Shown here: positions 1 through 7,480 of the stretch, piece after piece
Position numbering within the stretch: position 1 is the first letter of the stretch
Layout: each line of letters opens with the position of its first letter
Assembly (NCBI GenBank): GCA_017559555.1
Contig: JAFYRH010000265.1
Span: forward strand, 1 to 10,340
Direction: 5' to 3'
DNA from: Clostridia bacterium
GTDB taxonomy: Bacteria > Bacillota > Clostridia > Oscillospirales > CAG-272
DNA length: 10,340 nucleotides
The notes under the pieces: model-generated
Told to the model about the DNA's origin: nothing
The model's input: only the letters and a program-made list of their open reading frames with translations
The model's database searches: none
Made by a program: the position numbers and the translations under genes

Positions 1-3000
1 AAGTGGAAGGCAGAACGACCTTAGTGAGAGCCGTCAGGTTTGCAAATGCGTAAGAGCCAATCGTCTTAACGCCCTCGGGAATAACAACCTCTTCGATGGT
101 ATCCTCACCAATGAACCATTGCTTGGTTGTGGTGGGATCATCCTCAGAAATTTCATCGCCGGGGCCCTTTGCTACGTAATCGAAGTTAGAGAATGCAAAT
201 TGACCAATATCGGTAAGCGAGAGAGACTTGGGAATTTCCACTCTGCCGCCGTTACCGAAGTAGTGTGTTAAGGAAGGACCGGTTGTAATGTAAGGATCCT
301 TAACCTCAATATTGATAGTGTGTGAATAGTAAGTGCTCTTACCGTCCATTACAACGTTAACGGTAACAGATGCATAACCCTCTGCTTTAGCCGTGATTAC
401 CCACTCACCGCCAACCTGTTCAACCTTTACAAGGTTTTCGTTACCCGATTCGGCAACAACCTTGGTAATGTTGGGGTAGTATGCATTCAAGCTATATCGC
501 AGTGTTACGGATTCGGAGGGATACATTGATAAGGAATAGCCACCGGAAAATTTCATTTCGTCGCCTGTTTTACCAAGTTCTCTTTCACTGCTGTTGAGGA
601 AATAGAACGCCTTGTTGGTAAGATAACCCGTCAAAGTAAAGTTATCGGTTACAGGCTTATCGTATCTTACGTATCCTTCATCACCCTCTCCAAGAACCGT
701 CAAATTCAAAAGAACCTGCTTGTTGGTTTTGGGATCCTTTGCGATGATAACGGTTTGACCGGGTGCATCGGTTACTACCTTATTATTAACAATGTGAGCA
801 ACCTTGGTGTTGGTGGAAACGTAGTTGAGAAGCTCGGTCCACTCAGTTCCGGGGTAAGCCATGGGCTTGAGCGTGTAAACTTGGTTGGGGCTCAGGGTGA
901 GAGACTCTTCTTCAAAATAGAAGGAAGTGAACTCATCGGGAAGAGAGATTTCGTAGGTTGCAGAGTTGAGCGCGTAGTCGTAGGTTGCAACTGTAAAGCA
1001 GTTTGTGTTGATTGCACCTCTCTTGATATCGTCTACGTAGTCGGTCAACTCATAAATAACGTAAGTAGTGGAGTTCTCTTCGGAGTAGATGGGTGTCAGA
1101 TACTGATCGAAGGTTTGGAGCATAAAGCCGTCTGCAGTATTCTTAACAAATCCTACCTGGAGAGCCATGGAATAGTGGTTATCGTAAACCGCAATTTTTG
1201 CGAACAAGCGTGTGCGGTCTGCGGTACGGTCGTATTCGGTGTAGAACTCACAACCGGTAACAGCAGGAGCCTCAAAGTCAGCAGTCAGGGGGAATTCAAA
1301 AACGTTGTTAACGTTTGTCAAAATACCGCCATCACCATAATCGAGATATGCTTGAATTTTTACCGTGTAGGTCGTGTTGTTCTTAAGACCGTTGTCGTAA
1401 GCATCAAAGTTGATTTTGATATCAGCGGGATAGATAGAACCGCCGTCGCCGTAAGACTTACGAACGTCACTTTGTTCTTTTTCAAAGATCACCTCACCGG
1501 TTGTATCATCGGTAATGGTAACAACAACCTTTGCACAGTTACGAAGCAAGCCCGCCCAAACGTTGCTAAGCTCGTGAATAGAGCCTTCTTGGTTAGAAAG
1601 AGAAATGTACTTGCGGTCAGCCGCAATGGGAGTTGTGCTGGGATCCTGAATGAAATAGAAAGAACCGAGATAGCTTACGTAGTCGCTCTCAACGCTACCG
1701 ATGGGGCGAGAAGCATAAGCATCGGGAAGAGTCTTATCAAGGAGGTCGATGCTGTCATCGAGCTCATCCTTGTTGGTTGCAAAATAGTCAAGGTCGAAAA
1801 TGGGGGCTTGGGTCCAGTCGCCATAGAAAGCAAGATAAGGGACGCTGAGGTCTACAACGCTTGCATCTGCAGCATCAAGGACGATAAAGCCTTCTACGTA
1901 CATGCCGTTTTCAAAGGAGTCGTTAAGATACTTCTTGTCTGCGTCGCTAAGCGTGATCTTAACGGTAACGTTGGCGGTTTGACCTGCACCAACGGTGATG
2001 TTCATTCCATTTTGCGTTGCACCGGAAAGAGATGTGATCTCCACCTTTGCACCACTGAGCAAATAACCTTGCTCGTCTACGGTCGTTTCACCCTGCTTGG
2101 TTTTGGTGTCGCTGACGCCTTCGGTCATAACAACTGCAGATACGTCATAAGAAAGCGATGTTGTGCCAAAGTTCTTAACGGCAAAGGTCAAGGTGTAAAC
2201 ACCGGACTTGGTGGGGTCATCGCCAAGCTCAAACTTGGTCTTATCCATTTCCTTACCGTTCTTGTAGGTGAGGATGTATGCCTTTGTATTGGCAATGTTA
2301 TCAAGGTTCGCAAGACCTGCGCCCTGTTTTCTAACGGCGTAGGGCAAGCCGTTTGTGTTGTAAACGATATCCGCGGTGGACATCATCAATTGGTTAACAA
2401 ATGCAGTTACCTTAACAGCATCGTTTGCAATCTCGGGGAAGTTCTCAACTACGTATTGGCGGATGAGAGCTGTAACGCCCGCAATGTTGGGGGATGCCAT
2501 GGAAGTACCCGATTGATGGTCGTAGCTTTGACCGGGGATAGCAGAATAAATCATGCCTCCGTGCGCGGTGATTTCGGGTTTAATGCCAAGGTCGGGAGTG
2601 GGGCCCCAAGAAGAGAAGTCGGACATGAAGGGACCGGAGGTTTGCGATCTGCTGAGCTTGAGGGTTCCGGTTGCGGATGCCGCAAGCATTTCACCGTCGT
2701 CTTGTGCGATGGAACAAACACCGAGTGTTGCATCACCAACGTTCATCTTAATATCGCCGGATACGTTGTTGTAAATAATGATACCCGCAGCACCCTTAGA
2801 CTGTGCAACGGCTGCCTTTTCTTCAAAGGTTGTGGAACCACGGCGAACGAGCGCGATTTTACCCGTAACGTCGAGTCCGCTATAGTCTGCAGAACGTCCT
2901 GCACCGGGAATGGTAACGTATTCGATCTCCATCTCGTTTGTGCCGGTGGGAAGAATGTCATCGTAGAAGCTCTTCTCTTTGTTTACACGGTTGGAAGCTT

Positions 3001-4342
3001 CGATGAAGTATACGATCTTACCGTTGTACATGAGGTAGGGGGTCTTCTTACCGCTAATGGATGCAACAGACATTGCACCTTCGTAAGTGGAGGGAGAACC
3101 AACCGTTGCGCTATCGGGGTTGGAAGTAAGACCCAAGTTACCGTTCTTTTCGGAGCCATAGGTGGAGTTGAAGCTGTTAGATGCCGCAACAACCATACTG
3201 ATACCGGTTGCACGGATGCGGTCGTAAACGCCGTTTACAGCTTCTTTATCGGTTTCGCGGCTAAATCCACAGCTGGTACCGATGGACATGTTGATAACGT
3301 CAACACCGAGAACTACGCAGTCCTCAAGTGCGCTCAAAATCCAAGCTGTACGAGCAGTCGATACAACGTCCGAGAAGATCTTCATGATTGCGAGCTGTGC
3401 ATTGGGAGCAACACCGGTGATCACGTCATCCTTACCCGCAATAACACCTGCAACGTGTGTACCGTGCTCACTCGCTTGAGGAGTCATGGGATATACGTCA
3501 GGGTCGTAGTCTGCATAGTCAAATGCAAACGGAACCTTTTCGTTGAGGTAAACGTCGGATGCAGTCAAACCGCTATGAAGCTTGTTTGCCTCTGTGTTTG
3601 CAATAAAACCTTCTACATCGGCAAATGTCATGCCGAGCTTGTTTCTGTCAGCGGTGAAGTTGTCAACCGAGAATGCGGTGTGGTTATAATCAAGACCGGT
3701 GTCAAGAACCGCTACAACCATTCCTGTTCCGTCATACTTGAAAGAGGAACTGTTGAAGATACCCGTTTCGTAAACGTTGACCTTGTTTTCTACAAGCTGC
3801 GTTTCGCAGGTATTGTATTCGTCGCCAACAATTACGTTGGCGCGGTCGCCAAGCGTTTTGCAAAGAGCCTCAAACTCTCCTGCCTTGATCACCACTTCAA
3901 ATCCACCAAAGATCGCCTTGTAGTCGGCGCCCGTGGTGTAGTTGATGTTTTGATCATCGAGGGCGGAAAGGAGTTTGCTCTTTTCGGCAAGGATTTTATC
4001 GGTAACAAGACCTGCCTCGGCGGAATAAGCGTATTCCGTAAAGGAAAGTTCCTTGTTCCCTGCCTCGTAAGCATCCAGCAAGGAAGCCTGCTTAACACGA
4101 ATGATTACCGAGATGTCGTCGGTATCCTTTACCGTGTCGGGGAGCTTATACATTACCGAGCCATCAATAAACTGACTGAGGCTCTTGTTGATATCCAAGC
4201 CAGTCAGTTTAATGATAGAATCGGTGATTTGCTCCGTAGTATCCTTGATCAGGAAGCTCGCCGCAGAAACCACCATAACAAGTGCCAACAGCATTGCCAC
4301 CGAAGCACTTATTCTCTTCGTCCATTTGTTTCGTTTCGTCAT
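1..4342 (-). CDS. Secreted subtilisin-like S8 serine protease (lactocepin/C5a-peptidase type) with Ig-like domains and BspA-like LRR; C-terminus beyond window
   Basis: A cell-surface or secreted endopeptidase, cut by the window after 1447 codons. Residues 1-27 form a signal peptide (MTKRNKWTKR, hydrophobic core, likely cleavage VSA/AS). Residues about 74-174 resemble an I9 propeptide. The S8 domain shows Asp214 (VAVLDTGLDYNHTAF), His293 (HGTHVAG), oxyanion Asn389 (VVAASNS) and Ser614 (GTSMASP), so it should be active. A PA domain is inserted at about 445-551 (KIALVRRGSTTFEEKA, GAAGIIIYNN). An Fn3_5-like domain (about 703-843) ends with VPYLAFYGDW, typical of lactocepins. Further beta-sandwich sequence, two Big_2-like domains (about 1146-1215 and 1270-1348) and the start of a BspA-type LRR (about 1356 on; IPEGVKTIGSYAFANLTALTKVVLP) follow. 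ATG at 4342 is chosen because the signal peptide begins there; AAAGG lies upstream at a rather long 12-nt spacing. Family call is confident; substrate unknown. Confidence 0.95.
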   Translation of the reverse strand, partial: MTKRNKWTKRISASVAMLLALVMVVSAASFLIKDTTEQITDSIIKLTGLDINKSLSQFIDGSVMYKLPDTVKDTDDISVIIRVKQASLLDAYEAGNKELSFTEYAYSAEAGLVTDKILAEKSKLLSALDDQNINYTTGADYKAIFGGFEVVIKAGEFEALCKTLGDRANVIVGDEYNTCETQLVENKVNVYETGIFNSSSFKYDGTGMVVAVLDTGLDYNHTAFSVDNFTADRNKLGMTFADVEGFIANTEANKLHSGLTASDVYLNEKVPFAFDYADYDPDVYPMTPQASEHGTHVAGVIAGKDDVITGVAPNAQLAIMKIFSDVVSTARTAWILSALEDCVVLGVDVINMSIGTSCGFSRETDKEAVNGVYDRIRATGISMVVAASNSFNSTYGSEKNGNLGLTSNPDSATVGSPSTYEGAMSVASISGKKTPYLMYNGKIVYFIEASNRVNKEKSFYDDILPTGTNEMEIEYVTIPGAGRSADYSGLDVTGKIALVRRGSTTFEEKAAVAQSKGAAGIIIYNNVSGDIKMNVGDATLGVCSIAQDDGEMLAASATGTLKLSRSQTSGPFMSDFSSWGPTPDLGIKPEITAHGGMIYSAIPGQSYDHQSGTSMASPNIAGVTALIRQYVVENFPEIANDAVKVTAFVNQLMMSTADIVYNTNGLPYAVRKQGAGLANLDNIANTKAYILTYKNGKEMDKTKFELGDDPTKSGVYTLTFAVKNFGTTSLSYDVSAVVMTEGVSDTKTKQGETTVDEQGYLLSGAKVEITSLSGATQNGMNITVGAGQTANVTVKITLSDADKKYLNDSFENGMYVEGFIVLDAADASVVDLSVPYLAFYGDWTQAPIFDLDYFATNKDELDDSIDLLDKTLPDAYASRPIGSVESDYVSYLGSFYFIQDPSTTPIAADRKYISLSNQEGSIHELSNVWAGLLRNCAKVVVTITDDTTGEVIFEKEQSDVRKSYGDGGSIYPADIKINFDAYDNGLKNNTTYTVKIQAYLDYGDGGILTNVNNVFEFPLTADFEAPAVTGCEFYTEYDRTADRTRLFAKIAVYDNHYSMALQVGFVKNTADGFMLQTFDQYLTPIYSEENSTTYVIYELTDYVDDIKRGAINTNCFTVATYDYALNSATYEISLPDEFTSFYFEEESLTLSPNQVYTLKPMAYPGTEWTELLNYVSTNTKVAHIVNNKVVTDAPGQTVIIAKDPKTNKQVLLNLTVLGEGDEGYVRYDKPVTDNFTLTGYLTNKAFYFLNSSERELGKTGDEMKFSGGYSLSMYPSESVTLRYSLNAYYPNITKVVAESGNENLVKVEQVGGEWVITAKAEGYASVTVNVVMDGKSTYYSHTINIEVKDPYITTGPSLTHYFGNGGRVEIPKSLSLTDIGQFAFSNFDYVAKGPGDEISEDDPTTTKQWFIGEDTIEEVVIPEGVKTIGSYAFANLTALTKVVLPST

Positions 4343-4413
4343 CTTTTCTTCTTACCTTTCGTTTTTTCTTATCACGTTGAATGAATCAAATTGTTTTTTG
4401 CGCAGATATAGTT

Positions 4414-4442
4414 ATTATACCTTATTTTGAATAAAAACGCAA
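4414..4442 (-). promoter_or_regulatory. Putative sigma-A promoter of the protease gene
   Basis: On the minus strand a perfect -10 TATAAT (4419-4414) lies 17 nt downstream of a weak -35 TTGCGT (4442-4437, 3 of 6 matches). The start of transcription would fall near 4407, giving a leader of about 65 nt before the ATG at 4342. The weak -35 could mean activator dependence, but that is inference. Confidence 0.55.
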
Positions 4443-4514
4443 GGGCTTTTTGCATATTTTTTTATAAATTAATAAAAAGTTTATATTTATGCGTATAAAA
4501 ATGCAATATAACTA

Positions 4515-4543
4515 TTGACATTCTGCAAATTATATGATATCAT
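4515..4543 (+). promoter_or_regulatory. Strong sigma-A promoter (extended -10) of the lipoprotein operon
   Basis: Consensus -35 TTGACA (4515-4520), a 17-nt spacer and -10 TATCAT (4538-4543, 5 of 6 matches) preceded by TG at the extended -10 position (4535-4536). An A/T-rich stretch just upstream could serve as an UP element. Transcription should start near 4550, leaving a leader of about 60 nt before ATG 4610. This placement argues against an upstream in-frame ATG at 4553. Confidence 0.8.
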
Positions 4544-4546
4544 ATA
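4531..4546. repeat. Perfect 16-bp palindrome over the -10 box, candidate operator
   Basis: TATATGATATCATATA is identical to its reverse complement and covers the whole extended -10 element of the rightward promoter. A dimeric repressor bound here would block RNA polymerase. No regulator gene is visible in the window, and short AT-rich palindromes arise by chance, so an operator role is only a suggestion. Confidence 0.4.
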
Positions 4547-4609
4547 TGATGGATGTTTATTGCCATTTTTGGCCTACGTTCAAAAATAAACAAAAACAAG
4601 GAGATTCTT

Positions 4610-7450
4610 ATGAAGAAACACACTCGCATTCTTGCAACGGCCCTGGCTCTGATCATGTTGTTGCTCTCGCTTAGCACGGCAATGATCGGTTGTAATCAGA
4701 AAGATCCCGTTGAACAAGAAACCACAACCTCGACTGACTCCACAGGAAAAGACAATACCACTCCCACCCCGAGCGGCAAAACCGAATATACCGTTAGCAT
4801 CAAGCGCATCGGTGGACTTGCAGTTCCCAATGTAACCTTCTTGGTTTATGAGGGCGATGATCTTGTTACTTACGGTCAAACCGATGCAAACGGTATCGGT
4901 TCTGTAACACTCCCCGTTTCGAACAACTACAAAGTAAAGGTTTCCATTTCTGCACTCAAGGGTTACATTGCAGAAGAGGAATACGCCTTTGTGGGCACCT
5001 CCGCAAACATCGTTTTGAGAACCGAGGTAATCCAGGATACCGACCTGACCGGTGTTAGATACAAACTTGGTGACATTATGCGCGATTTCAAGTTCACAAC
5101 CACCGAAGGAAAAGAATTCCAACTCTCTGAAGTTCTCAAAGAGAAGAAGGCTGTACTCATCAACTTCTGGTACTCCACTTGCGGTCCTTGCGTAAACGAG
5201 TTCCCCTACATGCAATCGGCTTATGAAAAATACAGTGATGACATTGCTGTTATCGCACTCAACAACTACCCCACCGACACCCTCGAGGACGTAAAAAATT
5301 TCAAGCAAAACATGGGCTTGACTTTTGACGTAGCAAAAGACTACACCGCGCTTGGCTCCGCATTCAACGTTACAGGTTACCCCACATCGATTATGGTTGA
5401 CCGTTACGGCACCATTTGCCTCATTGAAGTTGGCGGTCTTACCAGCGAAAAGCCTTTTGTAGCTGTTTTTGATCACTTCTCCGCTGTTAACTACGAGCAA
5501 CAGCTCCTCAACTCTATTGACGAACTCACCCCCATTGAAATCCCCAACATCGAAATGCCCTCCTCCGAAGAGATTGGCGCAGCCCTCAACGGCAACGGTT
5601 TTAGCGCAACGTATGCACCTGAAACCGAATCCGCAGATGCAGAATATTCTTGGCCTTTTCTCACAGGAACAAAGAACGGCGAAACCTATGTATATCCCTC
5701 TAACTCCTACAAGGATAACTCCTTTGCAACCTTGAACGCAACCGTGCAACTCAAAGCCGGAGAGGTTTTGGCAGTTGATTATCTTGCAGATACCGAATAT
5801 AGTGCAGATATTCTCTTCATCCTCGTTGACGGCAAAGACATCCTGCAAATTTCGGGTTCCGGCAGTACCGAATGGAAGACCTGCTACCCCTACGTTGCAG
5901 TTGAAGACGGCACCCACAAGGTAACCTTCATCTACGTAAAAGACGGTGACACCGACGAGGGTGAAGACCGCGTATGTTTGAAAAATCTCCACATCGTAAC
6001 TGTGGATGATATGACAGACAACACCTATATTCCCCGTCAAGCAGCAACCAAGCCCAACGCAAACGGTTTGGGTTATCAACAATACGTAACCGTTGTTTTC
6101 AATCCCGCTGACGGTTACTACCACGTAGGCACCGAAAACGGCCCCATCCTCCTTGCAAACCTGATGGGCAGCACACAGTTGAGCGCTGACATTTCCCTGA
6201 ACGACCTCGGCTACAATGGCAACCTCACCGATGCACAAGGTGACGTTTACACTGTCCTTGTAGATTACTGTAACTACTCCATCAACGGTAAGCTTTACGG
6301 CTACAGCCCTGTAACCGAAGAACTCAAGGGTCTTTTGGAAAGAGCCGCCGAAAAGGTTGGCTTTGAACCCGGCAACACCAACCAATGGCTCCAAGCTTGC
6401 AGCTACTACGATGCATACGGCCCCAGCGCAGAGCAACTCGAAGACCCCGTTAAGGGCGTTGCATTCTTTGCAGCAATCAATACCGTTCTCTCCACCGAAA
6501 CCGAAGACATTTTCAATACCGTTGAGTACGACGGCCGCGTAATTATGCCCCGTGGTTTGAAATACAAGTTCGTTCCCCAAATTTCCGGTGTATACGCTAT
6601 TCAATCTCAAAGTGACGAACGCGTAGACGGATGGATTTTTAACGACCTGTACGAAAACATTTACACCGCATCTGTTGTAGAACGTCCTTACAGCGGTCAA
6701 GCTATCGACATCACAAACGTTTCGATGGTTCTCTACTTTGAAGCAGGCAAGACCTACTACATTGACATCGCTTACTATGATATTTACGCAGCAGGCACCT
6801 TTACCTTTACTGTAAAATATCTCGCATCCGCTGAAGATTACAAGCAATTCCACATCGCATCTCCCGGATATTTCACCTATCTGGAAAGCGCAAACGGTCA
6901 AATGAACCAAACCATTGCCGGCGGTATTGACGTAGCCCTCGGTGATGACGGTTACTATCACGAGCTCCGTGCAGATGGCACTCTCGGTTCCATCGTTTAT
7001 GCCGATTTCAAATATGCAACCGGTCTTTTCTCGCACTCCATTCAACAAGCAATCGCTTTGGGCGGCTTCAATTTCGCTTACAGCGATACCGACCAAGAGG
7101 TGCTTGCAAGATTGAAAGAATGCAACGGTGATATAGATGCTTGCCGCGAATACTTCCAAATCGAGTGGGGTGAAAACTATGCAGAATACGCAGCATCCTA
7201 CAAGCTGGAAGAAGTTTTCCAAGGTATCTACCACGGTGAATACGGTGGCGGAAAAGATATGACCGCTGACATCGAAGCTTACGTTGCAAAAATGATTGCT
7301 GCTTCCGCTGACGCTCCCGAACTCGAAGGTTGCGTTGCAGTAGACGAAAAACTTGCTGAAATTTTGCAAACGTATATGGATAAATACACCTTTAATGGCG
7401 TAAAACATTCTTGGACAAAGCTTTGCTACTACTACAAAACATTTGCTTAA
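4610..7450 (+). CDS. Large surface lipoprotein with TlpA-like thioredoxin domain
   Basis: A 946-residue predicted lipoprotein. The start at 4610 follows AAGGAG (4598-4603) with 6-nt spacing and begins MKKHTRILATALALIMLLLS; the lipid-carrying Cys is probably Cys28 (AMIGC, with an unusual Met at -3). A Ser/Thr-rich linker (about 31-57) leads to a transthyretin/carboxypeptidase-regulatory-like domain (about 58-137). Then comes a TlpA/redoxin thioredoxin fold (about 152-295) with WYSTCGPC (Cys191, Cys194) and the cis-Pro loop GYPTS (Pro258), implying thiol-disulfide exchange outside the membrane. A MAM-like or jelly-roll beta-sandwich follows (about 345-465), then a DGYYH module (493-604), a PPC-like domain (about 640-738) and a second DGYYH module (772-946). 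Membrane-bound TlpA/ResA proteins are usually far shorter, so the added domains are unusual. First gene of an operon with the next lipoprotein. Thioredoxin call is confident; physiological partner unknown. Confidence 0.92.
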   Translation: MKKHTRILATALALIMLLLSLSTAMIGCNQKDPVEQETTTSTDSTGKDNTTPTPSGKTEYTVSIKRIGGLAVPNVTFLVYEGDDLVTYGQTDANGIGSVTLPVSNNYKVKVSISALKGYIAEEEYAFVGTSANIVLRTEVIQDTDLTGVRYKLGDIMRDFKFTTTEGKEFQLSEVLKEKKAVLINFWYSTCGPCVNEFPYMQSAYEKYSDDIAVIALNNYPTDTLEDVKNFKQNMGLTFDVAKDYTALGSAFNVTGYPTSIMVDRYGTICLIEVGGLTSEKPFVAVFDHFSAVNYEQQLLNSIDELTPIEIPNIEMPSSEEIGAALNGNGFSATYAPETESADAEYSWPFLTGTKNGETYVYPSNSYKDNSFATLNATVQLKAGEVLAVDYLADTEYSADILFILVDGKDILQISGSGSTEWKTCYPYVAVEDGTHKVTFIYVKDGDTDEGEDRVCLKNLHIVTVDDMTDNTYIPRQAATKPNANGLGYQQYVTVVFNPADGYYHVGTENGPILLANLMGSTQLSADISLNDLGYNGNLTDAQGDVYTVLVDYCNYSINGKLYGYSPVTEELKGLLERAAEKVGFEPGNTNQWLQACSYYDAYGPSAEQLEDPVKGVAFFAAINTVLSTETEDIFNTVEYDGRVIMPRGLKYKFVPQISGVYAIQSQSDERVDGWIFNDLYENIYTASVVERPYSGQAIDITNVSMVLYFEAGKTYYIDIAYYDIYAAGTFTFTVKYLASAEDYKQFHIASPGYFTYLESANGQMNQTIAGGIDVALGDDGYYHELRADGTLGSIVYADFKYATGLFSHSIQQAIALGGFNFAYSDTDQEVLARLKECNGDIDACREYFQIEWGENYAEYAASYKLEEVFQGIYHGEYGGGKDMTADIEAYVAKMIAASADAPELEGCVAVDEKLAEILQTYMDKYTFNGVKHSWTKLCYYYKTFA
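6086..6421 (+). repeat. DGYYH/CYYY module, copy 1 (protein-level repeat)
   Basis: Residues 493-604 of the thioredoxin lipoprotein. It opens with FNPADGYYHVGTENGPILLANL and closes with an aromatic tail WLQACSYYDAYG. It matches the C-terminal module of the downstream lipoprotein (YNEADGFYHLGTADGPIIFIDL). I do not recognise a named domain family. Boundaries are approximate and set by eye. Confidence 0.65.
6923..7447 (+). repeat. DGYYH/CYYY module, copy 2 (longer, divergent)
   Basis: Residues 772-946 of the thioredoxin lipoprotein. The opening is IDVALGDDGYYHELRADGTLGSIVYADF and the end is WTKLCYYYKTFA, the same start and finish as copy 1. A longer middle contains a helical-looking stretch (about residues 805-900). 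Function unknown. Confidence 0.55.
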
Positions 7451-7480
7451 ACCACAAAAAAACAATTTGCGAGGTTCAAT

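Noticed and set aside
755..4384. Plus-strand open frame of 1209 codons opposite the protease
   Set aside because: It is codon-aligned antisense to a gene with clear S8 catalytic motifs, has no recognisable motif, is rich in Cys/Val/Asn/Gly as expected of a shadow, and is explained by the missing TTA/CTA/TCA codons.
4553..4609. Upstream in-frame ATG at 4553 as start of the thioredoxin lipoprotein
   Set aside because: It lies about 3 nt after the predicted transcription start, has no ribosome binding site and would put 19 residues before a normal lipoprotein signal; ATG 4610 has AAGGAG at 6-nt spacing.
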